Positions 32,708 to 41,221 of a DNA stretch of 64,000 bases are shown here, in pieces. Positions within the stretch are counted from its first letter, which is position 1; the number at the start of each line of letters is the position of its first letter. The notes below the pieces were generated by a model that was not told the DNA's origin, did no database searches, and saw only the letters and a list, made by a program, of their open reading frames with translations. A program made the translations under genes and the position numbers. Origin of the DNA: Sagittula sp. P11 (GTDB lineage Bacteria; Pseudomonadota; Alphaproteobacteria; Rhodobacterales; Rhodobacteraceae). Location: the NCBI RefSeq assembly GCF_002814095.1, contig NZ_CP021913.1, positions 3,726,501-3,790,500 of the forward strand, in the 5' to 3' direction.

Positions 32708-34411
32708 ATGTTCCTGCGACTGACCTCTGCCGCATTGCTGATGGCATCCACCGCCCTGACGCACGGCGCCTTCGCCCACGAAAACGACCGAAAGACCGAG
32801 CTATACAAGCCCGGTGTCGAACACGCCACCGGCGAGATGCCCGTTGCCGATGCCGCATCCATCAGCGCCTTCGCAGGGTTCGGCGACTTCGGCTTCGACC
32901 CCGAAACCGACATGCCCGAAGCGCGCGCCCATTTCGAACAGGGCATGGGCCTTCTGTGGGGCTTCAACCATGCCGCCGCCGTGCTGGCCTTCCGCGCGGC
33001 CCAGCAGGCTGACCCGGACTGTTCGGCCTGCTATTGGGCCGAAGCCTACGCCCTGGGCCCGAACCTGAATGACGGGATGCATCCCGAAAACGCCCCGCGC
33101 GCGGTTGAAGCTGCGCAAATGGCGCGCGCCACCGCCGCGAACGACCGCGACCGGATGCTGGCCGAGGCCGTGACCCTGCGCTACGCCGTCGAAGGCGGCA
33201 CGCAGGCTGACCGCGACAGCGCCTTTGCCGATGCGATGGCCGATGTCGCCGCCCGTTTCCCGGACGATGCCAATGTGCAGGTGATCCGCGCCGACGCGCT
33301 GATGAACCTGCACCCCTGGGACTACTGGGAAGCCGACGGCATCGCACCCAAGGGCAACGGGGCCGAGATCCTGGCCGCGCTGGAACGCGCGATCGAGATC
33401 GACCCCGCCCATCCCGCGGCGCTGCATCTCTATATCCACGCGGTCGAAGCATCGGCAGACCCGGGGCAGGGCGAGATCGCGGCGGACCTCCTGCGGGGGA
33501 GCGTGCCGATGGCCGGGCACCTCGTCCACATGCCCGCGCATATCTACAACCGTATTGGCCGCTACGCGGATTCGATCGAGGTGAACAAGGCCGCCATCGC
33601 CGCCGACGAAGCCTACCTTGCCGCGGCCAATGACAGGGCCAGTGCGCTCTACCGCTACGGTTACTACCCGCACAACATCCACTTCCTGCTGGTGGGCGCA
33701 CAGATGGCCGGCCTGAAGGACGAGGCGCTGGCAGCCGCGGCGAAACTGGCCGGTGTAACTTCCGCCGAGGTTAGCGGAGATCTGGCCTGGGTGCAGGCCA
33801 TCGACACGGCCCCTTTTACGGCGCACGCACAGTTCAGCGACCCGAACAGGATCCTGGCCCTGCCGGATCCGGGGGATACCTTTCCCTTCGTGAAGGGGCA
33901 CTGGCACTACGCCCGCGGTACGGCCTTCGCGCTCAAGGGCGATCTGGACGCCGCCATCGCCGAACAGCAGGCAATCGAACGCATCATCGCCGATGCCGAT
34001 CTGTCCGGGCTGGAAGCGCAATACCTGCCCGCGCGCGATGTCCTCGGGATCGCGAAGCACATCGTCGAGGCGCGGATCGCACAGGCGAAAGGCGATCATC
34101 GCTCGGCCGCGCATCACCTCGAAGAGGCCATCGCGCTGGAAGGCACCATCGCCTACATGGAGCCGCCCTACTGGTACTACCCGGTGCGGCAGACCCTGGG
34201 CGCCGTCCTTCTGGAGGCCGGGGATCTTCATGGGGCGAGGACGGCATTCGAGGGCGCACTGGAGACGCATCCCAACAATGCGTGGGCGCTCTGGGGCCTG
34301 TGGCAGGTCGAAAAGGCCGAACAGGCGGATGCCTCCGTCATCGAGCGGGCCGAGCGCGCCTTCCGCAACGCCTGGCTTGGTGGCGAGGACCCCGAACTGA
34401 ACAGGCTCTGA
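32708..34411 (+). CDS. Secreted TPR protein
   Basis: This 567-residue protein has a signal peptide (MFLRLTSAALLMASTALTHGAFA) and is therefore periplasmic. TPR-like helical repeats run through the chain (for example MGLLWGFNHAAAVLAFRAAQ at about 79-98, and YPVRQTLGAVLLEAGDLHGA near 500). Conserved-looking His-rich blocks lie between (HLVHMPAHIYNRIGRY, about 274-289), which suggest metal or ligand binding. Similar proteins often carry this LHLYIHAVEAS...MPAHIY pattern. AAAGGA precedes the ATG. It closes the methyltransferase-YRG-TPR operon. The role is unknown. Confidence 0.85.
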   Translation: MFLRLTSAALLMASTALTHGAFAHENDRKTELYKPGVEHATGEMPVADAASISAFAGFGDFGFDPETDMPEARAHFEQGMGLLWGFNHAAAVLAFRAAQQADPDCSACYWAEAYALGPNLNDGMHPENAPRAVEAAQMARATAANDRDRMLAEAVTLRYAVEGGTQADRDSAFADAMADVAARFPDDANVQVIRADALMNLHPWDYWEADGIAPKGNGAEILAALERAIEIDPAHPAALHLYIHAVEASADPGQGEIAADLLRGSVPMAGHLVHMPAHIYNRIGRYADSIEVNKAAIAADEAYLAAANDRASALYRYGYYPHNIHFLLVGAQMAGLKDEALAAAAKLAGVTSAEVSGDLAWVQAIDTAPFTAHAQFSDPNRILALPDPGDTFPFVKGHWHYARGTAFALKGDLDAAIAEQQAIERIIADADLSGLEAQYLPARDVLGIAKHIVEARIAQAKGDHRSAAHHLEEAIALEGTIAYMEPPYWYYPVRQTLGAVLLEAGDLHGARTAFEGALETHPNNAWALWGLWQVEKAEQADASVIERAERAFRNAWLGGEDPELNRL

Positions 34412-34494
34412 CACTGTGTGGCGAGGGCGTCCGCTGCTGCGCGGTCGCCCTTCGCCTGTCCGAAGTCATGGTCGGCGAACAGGAGGCGCATGAA

Positions 34495-34803
34495 ATGATC
34501 CATTCCCGCCCCGCAGGAGACTGTGGCGAGCGCGTGCGCCGCAACCGCGTTCGCCGGCCCTGGTTGCCCCGTGCCGTGATCGGGCTCGGGACGTTTGTCA
34601 GTGTCCTGTCCATGATCGCATCCGACCATCGTTCGCCTGCCTCGGGTGCGGAGTGCAATATGCAGGGTACCGCCCGGTGCAATTTCGACGACAGCACACC
34701 GCGTGTGAAGCCTGCCGCGTCGCGCAATACCGGTCATCCGCCTTTGGGTTCGGTCGTGGTGACACTCACGCGCGCCAGCAACGCCGCTATCGACGTTCGG
34801 TAA
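34495..34803 (+). CDS. Possible small membrane-anchored protein
   Basis: This 102-residue frame is supported mainly by a near-perfect AGGAGG 8 bases before the ATG and by a plausible topology: a basic N terminus (about 15-32), one hydrophobic segment (WLPRAVIGLGTFVSVLSMIA, about 32-51) and a polar extracytoplasmic tail with two cysteines (CNMQGTARC). No family is recognised. It lies between the TPR gene and a decayed LysE-like fragment, so it could be part of a degrading region. Confidence 0.4.
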   Translation: MIHSRPAGDCGERVRRNRVRRPWLPRAVIGLGTFVSVLSMIASDHRSPASGAECNMQGTARCNFDDSTPRVKPAASRNTGHPPLGSVVVTLTRASNAAIDVR

Positions 34804-35052
34804 CTAGTTCCGCCGGCCTTGTTCGTGCCTATGATCGCCAGCGCGCTGGGCCTTGGCGTGCAGGTGTCGGCCTCGGCGCTGCTGTTCACTGCGGTCAAGA
34901 TCATTGGCGCGGCTTGTCTCGTCTGGTTCGGCCGGTTTGCCGCCGCCCTCCCGGCGACCCGGCTGCACTGGCGCAAGCGCGCCTTCGGCGGAATGATCCT
35001 TTTCGGTATCCCGGTTCTGTTCAAACACCGAGCGTCGTCCGCTACTGCCTGA
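34804..35052 (+). pseudogene. Fragment of a LysE/RhtB-type translocator gene
   Basis: About 80 codons encode a stretch resembling the early membrane part of LysE-family amino-acid exporters (ALGLGVQVSASALLFTAVK then IIGAACLVWFG). There is an in-frame stop immediately upstream and a loss of similarity after about 60 codons. No ribosome-binding site or proper start is present. A complete member has about 205 residues and six segments, so both ends are missing and this is best read as a remnant. Confidence 0.5.
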
Positions 35053-35130
35053 CTTCTGGAGTGGAAGCGGTACGAGCTTTGAGCCAGTTGAACGTGCGGC
35101 CATCGGGCGACCGGGTGGAGAGGCCGCGCA

Positions 35131-35190
35131 GGGGGCGCTGCCCCCGTCCGCGCCTTGCGCGGACTCCCCCGGAGTATTTGGAAAGCAAAG
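35131..35190. repeat. Rhodobacterales-type intergenic hairpin element
   Basis: Two small hairpins (GGGGGC-GCT-GCCCCC at 35131-35145 and GTCCGCGC...GCGCGGAC at 35146-35164) are followed by CCCCCGGAGTATTTGG and an AAG-rich tail. Related elements occur at 38504-38575, 44111-44167 and 56421-56548. This copy lies just past the 3' end of leftward kynU, facing the rightward remnant, and may act as a terminator. Confidence 0.6.
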
Positions 35191-35202
35191 AAGCCGGGGG
35201 TG

Positions 35203-36393
35203 TCAGGTGACGGCCTTGCGTGCCTTGAACTCCGGCCGGTCCCACGTGCCGGTGGCGAGGATCCTCGCCAGCGTGTCGGCGGCGTGGTCGATGTCGGCCT
35301 CGTCGATGTAGAGCGGGGTGATGCCGAAGCGCAGGATGTCGGGGGCGCGGAAGTCGCCGATCACGCCTTCGGCGATCAGCGCCTGCATCACCGCGTAGCC
35401 TTCGGGATGGCGGAAGGAGACCTGCGAGCCGCGGTCTTCGGGTGCGCGCGGCGTGGCGAGGGCGAGGTCTGTCTGCGCCTCGACCTTTGCGATGAAGCGG
35501 TCGCCCAGCTCCAGCGCGCGGGTGCGCAGGGCGGCGAGGTCCACGGTGTCCCAGATCTCGAGCGCGCTGTCGAGCGCGGCCATCTGCAGGACCGGCGGTG
35601 TGCCCACGCGCATCCGTTCGATGCCCTCTCCGGCCCGGTAGCCGAGGTCGAAGGCGAAAGGCGCCGCGTGTCCCATCCAGCCGGCCAGCGCCGGTTCCGC
35701 CCGGTCGGCGTGGCGCGGCGCCACGTAGATGAAGGCGGGCGCACCGGGGCCCGCGTTGAGGTACTTGTAGGTGCAGCCCACGGCGAAGTCCGCGTGGCAG
35801 TCCGACATATGCACCGGGAAGGCGCCCGCCGAATGCGCGAGGTCCCAGATCGTCAGCGCGCCCCTGGCGTGGGCCAGTTCGGTCAGCCGGGCCATGTCGT
35901 GTCGGCGGCCCGTGCGGTAGTCGACCTCAGTGATCAGGGTGACGGCGACCTCTTCGGTGATGTGCGCCGCAACGTCTTCGGGGGCGACGGTCCGCAGCTC
36001 GTAGCCCTCGGGCAGCAGCTTCAGGAGGCCCTCTGCCATGTAGAGGTCGGTCGGAAAGTTGCCGGTGTCCGAGAGGATCACCCGCCGCTCCGGATTCAGC
36101 TTCAGCGCGGCGGCCAGTGCCTGAAAGACCTTGATCGACAGGGTGTCGCCGATCACCGTGTGGCCCGGTTCCGCGCCGATCAGCCGTCCGATGCGGTCGC
36201 CGAGACGGCGCGGCATCTCCATCCAGCCGCAGGCGTTCCAGGCGGAGATCAGGTGTCCGCCCCATTCCTCGCGCACGGCGCGGGCCACGCGCGCCTCGGT
36301 GGCGCGGGGCAGGGGGCCGAGCGAGTTGCCGTCGAGGTAGGTCACGCCCGGGGGCAGGTCGAAGAGGGTCTTGGTCGCGGTGAAATCGGTCAT
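35203..36393 (-). CDS. kynU: Kynureninase
   Basis: This 396-residue PLP enzyme cleaves kynurenine to anthranilate and alanine. The PLP lysine lies in VGCTYKYLNAGPGAPAFIY (about 220-238), and the N-terminal YLDGNSLGPLP and WNACGWMEMPRRLGDRIG motifs are diagnostic. AGGACG precedes the chosen ATG at 36393; an in-frame upstream start at 36435 lacks support. Together with tryptophan 2,3-dioxygenase (18807-19640) it gives two of the three tryptophan-to-anthranilate steps, but the two genes are 16 kb apart and arylformamidase is not seen. Confidence 0.95.
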   Translation of the reverse strand: MTDFTATKTLFDLPPGVTYLDGNSLGPLPRATEARVARAVREEWGGHLISAWNACGWMEMPRRLGDRIGRLIGAEPGHTVIGDTLSIKVFQALAAALKLNPERRVILSDTGNFPTDLYMAEGLLKLLPEGYELRTVAPEDVAAHITEEVAVTLITEVDYRTGRRHDMARLTELAHARGALTIWDLAHSAGAFPVHMSDCHADFAVGCTYKYLNAGPGAPAFIYVAPRHADRAEPALAGWMGHAAPFAFDLGYRAGEGIERMRVGTPPVLQMAALDSALEIWDTVDLAALRTRALELGDRFIAKVEAQTDLALATPRAPEDRGSQVSFRHPEGYAVMQALIAEGVIGDFRAPDILRFGITPLYIDEADIDHAADTLARILATGTWDRPEFKARKAVT

Positions 36394-36498
36394 CGTATCG
36401 TCCTGTTGTGCATGGGGTCTGGCCCCGGTCAGCAACGGACGGGGCGGGTCAGGGGGCGGGCGCCCGTGTGGGCGGATCGGGGCGGCGGTGGGTGTATT

Positions 36499-37248
36499 TC
36501 ACACCTCACCCCCGGCGATCTGGATGGCCTGGCCGTTCACGCTGCCCGAATGCGGGCCGCAGAGGAACAGGGCGGCCTCCGCCACCTCTTCGGGTGTGAC
36601 GAGCCGTCCGTGCGGGTTGACGCCGACCATGACGTCGCGCGCCTTTTCCGCGTCCATCCCGGTGCGCTCCATGATCGAGGTGACATTGCGGGTGACGATG
36701 TCGGTGTCGACATAGGCGGGGCAGAGGGCATTGAAGGTGTAGGGCTTCGTCGCGTAGTCCGCCGCCAGTGCCCGGATCAGCCCCAGAAGCGCGTGTTTCG
36801 AGGCGCTGTAGGTGGGCGCGCCCTTCAGCCCTTTCAGCCCCGCGATGGAGGAGACGGCGATGACCCGGCCCCAGTCGGTTGTGGTCATCGACTTCAGGGA
36901 TTCGCGGATCGTCAGGAAGGCGCCGTCGACGTTGATCGCCATCATCTGCCGCCAGAACGCCATGTCGGTCTTCGGGAGCGCGCGCCCTTCGGCGATCCCG
37001 GCATTCGGCACGCAGATCTGGATCGGGCCGCGCGCCTCGACGGCCGTCGCAATGCCACGGGTGACGGAGTCCTCGTCGGCGACGTCCATCGGCAGGGCAA
37101 AGATCCGGTCGGTGGCGGCCTCTTCGAGCGGGCCGGGCCGGCGGCCGGTGATGGTCACCCGTGCGCCTTCTGCGGCCAGTGCGCGGGCGATGGCGAGGCC
37201 AATTCCCGTACCGCCGCCGGTGACGAGCGCATGTTTGCCCTGCAGCAT
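36499..37248 (-). CDS. Short-chain dehydrogenase/reductase
   Basis: This 249-residue NAD(P)-dependent oxidoreductase shows the SDR hallmarks: TGGGTGIG cofactor loop (about 10-17), PNAG (about 81-84), the catalytic Ser in AVSSIAG and the YSASK Tyr/Lys pair (about 146-150). The C-terminal VNGQAIQIAGGEV is typical of FabG/3-hydroxybutyrate-dehydrogenase-like members. GGGGAGGAC precedes the start. It lies 105 bp upstream of kynU in the same direction and may be co-transcribed. The substrate is unknown. Confidence 0.88.
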   Translation of the reverse strand: MLQGKHALVTGGGTGIGLAIARALAAEGARVTITGRRPGPLEEAATDRIFALPMDVADEDSVTRGIATAVEARGPIQICVPNAGIAEGRALPKTDMAFWRQMMAINVDGAFLTIRESLKSMTTTDWGRVIAVSSIAGLKGLKGAPTYSASKHALLGLIRALAADYATKPYTFNALCPAYVDTDIVTRNVTSIMERTGMDAEKARDVMVGVNPHGRLVTPEEVAEAALFLCGPHSGSVNGQAIQIAGGEV

Positions 37249-37395
37249 GTGTCCTCCCCTTGGTCCTGCGCGCCGGATGTGCGCCGGGTGCGTCGCACAT
37301 TAACGGCGTGGCGGGCGGGGACAAGGCGCTGGGTGGCTTGGCAATGTCATTCACGTATGCGAATGTGTTCCGGGTTTCGAGGGAGGACAATTGCC

Positions 37396-38343
37396 ATGAG
37401 AACGTTGCTTGTTGCGGGGCTGGTGCTGGCGGGGATGCCGGCGCTGGCCAACGAGGAGATTGCAGACAAGTATCCGCAATCCGAACTGTACGACGCGCCG
37501 GTCGAATTCATTCCCGGCGTCTGGACCGCGATCGGGGCCACCGCGCCGCCGACCTACGAGAACGCGGGCCACAACAACAACCTCAGTTTCGTGGTAACTG
37601 ACGAGGGAGTGGTGGTCGTGAACGGCGGCGCCTCGGTCCGGCTGGCGGCGGCGCTGCACGAGGAGATCCGCAAGGTCACGGATCTGCCGGTGAAGCTGGT
37701 GATCAACGAGAACGGGCAGGGGCACGCCATGCTCGGCAACGCCTACTGGGCCGACCAGGGCATCGACATCCTCGCCCATGCGGAGGCCATCGCGGAGGTC
37801 GAGGAGAACGGCGATTTCATCCTGCAGGGCATGCAGGGGTACAACCGCGACAAGGCGGAAGGCACGCGGGTGGTGGTGCCCAACCTGTCGTTCGAGGACG
37901 CGTACAGGTTCGAGATGGGCGGGGTGGGGTTCGAGGTCCTGCACCTCGGCCCGGCGCATGGGCCGGGCGACGCGCAGGTCTGGATCCCGGAGTGGGACAT
38001 CGTCATTGCCGGGGACATCGCCTTTCACGAGCGCATGCCGCCGATCTTCGCCGACACCTGCACGTCGTGCTGGATCGAGACCTTCGAAGGCCCGTTCACC
38101 GATCTCGGCGCAGCGTACGTGATCCCGGGCCACGGCCACCCCACGAACATGGGCACGGTGACGGAGGGCACGGTCGGCTATCTGCGCGACCTGCGCGAGA
38201 AGGTCGGCGCGCATATCGACGAGGGAGGCGACCTGGCCGGTGCCTACTACGTCGACCAGGCGCGTTGGGCGCATCTCGACACCTTCGAGGAACTGGCGAC
38301 GAAGAACGCCGGGCGGGTGTTCGAGGAGATGGAGTGGGAGTGA
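37396..38343 (+). CDS. Secreted metallo-beta-lactamase-fold protein with a degenerate HxHxDH motif
   Basis: This 315-residue protein has a signal peptide (MRTLLVAGLVLAGMPALA) and the overall course of an MBL-fold hydrolase. The first zinc motif, normally HxHxDH, reads INENGQGHAMLGN (about 103-115), leaving only His110. Later ligand-like positions (GPAHGPGD near 188-195 and IPGHGHP near 243-249) are kept. It may bind a single metal, use other ligands or have a non-hydrolytic role. It resembles the SoxH-like/quinoprotein-associated subgroup as I remember it. GGGAGGAC precedes the ATG at 37396; a much longer open frame upstream is antisense to kynU and the SDR gene. Confidence 0.83.
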   Translation: MRTLLVAGLVLAGMPALANEEIADKYPQSELYDAPVEFIPGVWTAIGATAPPTYENAGHNNNLSFVVTDEGVVVVNGGASVRLAAALHEEIRKVTDLPVKLVINENGQGHAMLGNAYWADQGIDILAHAEAIAEVEENGDFILQGMQGYNRDKAEGTRVVVPNLSFEDAYRFEMGGVGFEVLHLGPAHGPGDAQVWIPEWDIVIAGDIAFHERMPPIFADTCTSCWIETFEGPFTDLGAAYVIPGHGHPTNMGTVTEGTVGYLRDLREKVGAHIDEGGDLAGAYYVDQARWAHLDTFEELATKNAGRVFEEMEWE

Positions 38344-38503
38344 CACCTTCCGCACCGCTTAGATGGCAGAGATGCCTTGGCTCTCGGGTGCCGTCGGTGC
38401 GCGTGTTGCCGTCCTGAAGGGGGCCGCGCTGTTCGCGGCGGACGTGGCATTCGGTCACTGGCGTTTCCGGGCGCGCCGGTGCAGGACGGAGTACGTGTTG
38501 CAT

Positions 38504-38575
38504 GGCGGGGGAGGGAGCGCTGCCCCCGCCTTTCCTGCGGAGAGGCAATGCGGGGTACTGGGATCAGGATGAAGG
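38504..38575. repeat. Degenerate intergenic hairpin element
   Basis: GGCGGGGGAGGGAGCGCTGC then CCCCGCC, a GGGGTACTGGGATCAGGATGAAG tail in shortened form, and flanking GC-rich sequence match the element family seen at 35131, 44111 and 56446, but with several changes. It lies between the MBL-fold gene and the methyltransferase-like gene and overlaps the leader of the latter. Confidence 0.45.
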
Positions 38576-38585
38576 CGAGGGTTGC

Positions 38586-39035
38586 GTGTTGAAGTGGTTG
38601 GACATGCCGCCGGTCTGGCTGGCGGGATTCGCGGCGCTGGCGTGGTGGCAGAAGACATGGTTCCCGCGCGGGTCCTTCGGGCCCGTCTGGGCCGACCTTC
38701 TGGGCGGGTTGCTGGTGGGCGGCGGGCTGATCCTTCTCGGGCTGGCGATCTTCGAGATGCGGCGCCATCGCACGACGGTGATCCCGCACCGCAATGCCGA
38801 CCGGCTGGTGACCTCCGGCATCTTCAAGCGGTCGCGGAACCCGATCTACCTGGGCGACACGATGATCCTTGCCGGGTTGATCCTCTACTGGGACGCGGTG
38901 CTGGCGCTGCCGCTGGTGCCGGTCTTCGTCTGGGTGATCGAGCGGCGGTTCATCGTGCCGGAGGAGGCGCGGCTGAGGCAGAGGTTCACCACCGCCTTCG
39001 CACGATACGAGCGGGAGACCCGCCGCTGGGTTTGA
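38586..39035 (+). CDS. Isoprenylcysteine carboxylmethyltransferase-family membrane protein
   Basis: This protein of about 149 residues has four hydrophobic segments. Its C-terminal half carries the family core: RNADRLVTSGIFKRSRNPIY (about 78-97) binds S-adenosylmethionine in ICMT/PEMT-like proteins, followed by RFIVPEEARLRQRF and ARYERETRRWV. Bacterial members methylate phospholipids or unknown lipids; no prenylated protein substrate is implied. The start is uncertain: GTG at 38586 (chosen, with GGCGAGGG just upstream), TTG at 38589 or ATG at 38601. An in-frame ATG at 38502 lies inside a repeat element and is unlikely. Confidence 0.78.
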   Translation: MLKWLDMPPVWLAGFAALAWWQKTWFPRGSFGPVWADLLGGLLVGGGLILLGLAIFEMRRHRTTVIPHRNADRLVTSGIFKRSRNPIYLGDTMILAGLILYWDAVLALPLVPVFVWVIERRFIVPEEARLRQRFTTAFARYERETRRWV

Positions 39036-39634
39036 GTTGAGTACGCCTCTGCGGGAGGCGGTTCGGCTATGGACACACGGTGAGCAAGGTTTGGCGGCCT
39101 ATGGGATCGGCGGGCGGCTCTTCGGTCTGGCCTCGTCACTGAGGCCGCTGCCCAGCCTTCCTTCACGCGAGCGAGGTCAGGGCGCCCTCGGGCCTATTGT
39201 CCGGATCGGTGGTGCTTTTGAAGCCCCCGGTCGGGTGCGTGTCACGCAGAGCCGGCCCTTGGCTCGCGGCGTGCCCATCCGTGTTTGAAGCCCCCGGTCG
39301 GGTCTCGGTATTCGCCTGCGGACCGCGTTTGAATCGTCCGAAGCTTCCGGACGTCGCAAGCAATTTCAACGCCCGGGCGAGCCCGGCATCGGTTCCACGC
39401 CGCGCCCTAGTCAGGCTTCGGTATACATCGGTGCGCAAGTTTGTTGCTTAGGTCAGACAGGTTGCGCAATAAACGAATAGACATCTTTAACTTTCTCCCG
39501 TGCTGTGGTCTAGAAGCGCGAGATACGGTTTGGAAACATTAGGTCAGACGTGTAGACCCATCGTCAAACCGTAATGCCGGGGCCGCGACGTGCGGCATCC
39601 GGTCCGGGATTTCCTGAAGAGGGGGACAAGAGAC
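39036..39634. other. Long intergenic region with direct repeats upstream of pntA
   Basis: This 599-bp stretch has no credible gene. It holds two copies of a 20-mer beginning TTTGAAGCCCCCGG at 39217-39236 and 39284-39303, and two copies of TTAGGTCAGAC at 39448-39458 and 39539-39549. The 39420-39540 part is AT-rich compared with the surroundings, with TTGCGC at about 39462 and AT-rich sequence downstream, and is where the pntAB promoter should lie. The left part may be decayed coding DNA. Confidence 0.5.
39217..39303. repeat. Pair of exact 20-bp direct repeats
   Basis: The 20-mer starting TTTGAAGCCCCCGG and ending TCGGGT is present at 39217-39236 and 39284-39303, with 67-bp periodicity. A partial third match (GCGTTTGAA) follows at about 39326. 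No associated gene is recognised. Confidence 0.6.
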
Positions 39635-41206
39635 GTGAAAATCGGGACACCAACAGAAGTCGAAGTCGGCGAGAACCGGGTGGCGATGACGCCCGACTCC
39701 GCGCGCCAGCTGCAGAAGCTGGGCTATGACTGCCTGATCGAGAGCGGCGCGGGCCAGAAGGCGGGCTTTGCCGACGCGCTGTACGAAGAGGCCGGCGTCA
39801 CCGTGGTGGAGACCGCCGATGCGCTGTGGTCGCAGTCCGACATCATTGCCAAGGTGCGCATTCCCACGGCGGACGAACTCGACCGGCTGACGCCGGAGAA
39901 GACACTGATCACCTTCTTCAACCCGGGGGGCAACGCCGAGGGTCTCGAAAAGGCGAAGGAGAAGGGCGCCAACGTCATCGCGATGGAAATGGTGCCGCGC
40001 ATCTCCCGCGCGCAGAAGATGGACGCGCTGTCGTCGATGGCCAACATCGCGGGCTACCGCGCGGTGATCGAGGCGGGCAACAACTTCGGCCGCTTCTTCA
40101 CCGGCCAGGTGACGGCGGCGGGCAAGGTGCCCCCGGCCAAGGTGCTGGTCGTCGGCGCCGGTGTGGCCGGTCTGGCCGCCATCGGCACGTCCACATCGCT
40201 CGGTGCGATCACCTACGCCTTCGACGTGCGCCCCGAAGTGGCCGAGCAGGTCGAATCGATGGGGGCCGAATTCGTCTACCTCGACTTCGAGGAAGAGCAG
40301 GCGGACGGCAGCGCCTCCGGCGGCTATGCCTCGGTCTCCAGCCCCGAGTTCCGCGAGGCGCAGCTTGCCAAGTTCCGCGAACTGGCGCCCGAGATGGACA
40401 TCGTCATCACCACGGCGCTGATCCCCAACCGCGAGGCGCCGAAGCTGTGGCTGGCCGACATGGTCGCCGCGATGAAGCCGGGCTCGGTGATCATCGACCT
40501 CGCCGCCGAGAAGGGCGGCAACGTCGAAGGCACCGTCAAGGACGAGAAGGTCGTGACCGAGAACGGCGTGACCATCGTCGGCTACACCGACTTCCCGTCG
40601 CGCATGGCGACGCAGTCCTCGACGCTTTATGCCACCAACATCCGTCACATGATGACCGACCTGACGCCCGAGAAGGACGGCAAGGTCAACCACAACATGG
40701 ACGACGACGTGATCCGCGGCGCAACCGTCGCCTACCAGGGCGAGATCACCTTCCCGCCGCCGCCGCCGAAGGTCCAGGCCATCGCCGCGCAGAAAAAGGA
40801 AAAGCCGAAGGAGCTGACCCCCGAGGAGAAGCGCGCCAAGGAAGTGGCCGCCTTCAAGGCGCAGACGAAAAGCCAGGTGACCCTGCTCGCCATAGGCGGT
40901 GCGTTGATGCTGCTCGTGGGCCTCGTGGCGCCGGCCAGCTTCCTGCAGCACTTCATCGTCTTCGTGCTGTCGGTCTTCATCGGCTTCCAGGTGATCTGGA
41001 ACGTGTCGCACTCGCTGCACACGCCGCTGATGGCGGTCACCAACGCGATCTCTTCGATCATCATTCTCGGCGCGCTGATGCAGATCGGTGCGGGCAACTG
41101 GCTTGTTGTCATCCTCGCGGCCATCTCGGTCTTCTTCGCCGGTATCAACATCTTCGGCGGCTTCCTCGTGACACGGCGCATGCTCGCCATGTTCCAGAAG
41201 TCGTAA
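39635..41206 (+). CDS. pntA: Proton-translocating NAD(P) transhydrogenase alpha subunit
   Basis: This 523-residue subunit holds the NAD(H)-binding domain dI and the first membrane segments, the fused form found in E. coli PntA (510 residues). Motifs include [20 protein letters not shown]-type start, [18 protein letters not shown], the nucleotide loop [13 protein letters not shown] (about 170-182) and four hydrophobic segments after residue 410. A GTG start at 39635 is chosen because it gives the standard KIGTPTE N terminus and follows GAGGGGGACAAG; an in-frame upstream ATG at 39590 lacks support. The enzyme makes NADPH from NADH using the proton gradient. pntB follows 15 bp downstream. Confidence 0.95.
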   Translation: MKIGTPTEVEVGENRVAMTPDSARQLQKLGYDCLIESGAGQKAGFADALYEEAGVTVVETADALWSQSDIIAKVRIPTADELDRLTPEKTLITFFNPGGNAEGLEKAKEKGANVIAMEMVPRISRAQKMDALSSMANIAGYRAVIEAGNNFGRFFTGQVTAAGKVPPAKVLVVGAGVAGLAAIGTSTSLGAITYAFDVRPEVAEQVESMGAEFVYLDFEEEQADGSASGGYASVSSPEFREAQLAKFRELAPEMDIVITTALIPNREAPKLWLADMVAAMKPGSVIIDLAAEKGGNVEGTVKDEKVVTENGVTIVGYTDFPSRMATQSSTLYATNIRHMMTDLTPEKDGKVNHNMDDDVIRGATVAYQGEITFPPPPPKVQAIAAQKKEKPKELTPEEKRAKEVAAFKAQTKSQVTLLAIGGALMLLVGLVAPASFLQHFIVFVLSVFIGFQVIWNVSHSLHTPLMAVTNAISSIIILGALMQIGAGNWLVVILAAISVFFAGINIFGGFLVTRRMLAMFQKS

Positions 41207-41221
41207 GGGGGGACATTGCAC

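Noticed and set aside
35155-37395. Very long rightward open frame running into the MBL-fold gene
   Set aside because: It is antisense to kynU and the SDR gene, has no signal or family similarity, and reflects high GC3 in those genes. The real MBL gene starts at 37396 with a ribosome-binding site and signal peptide.
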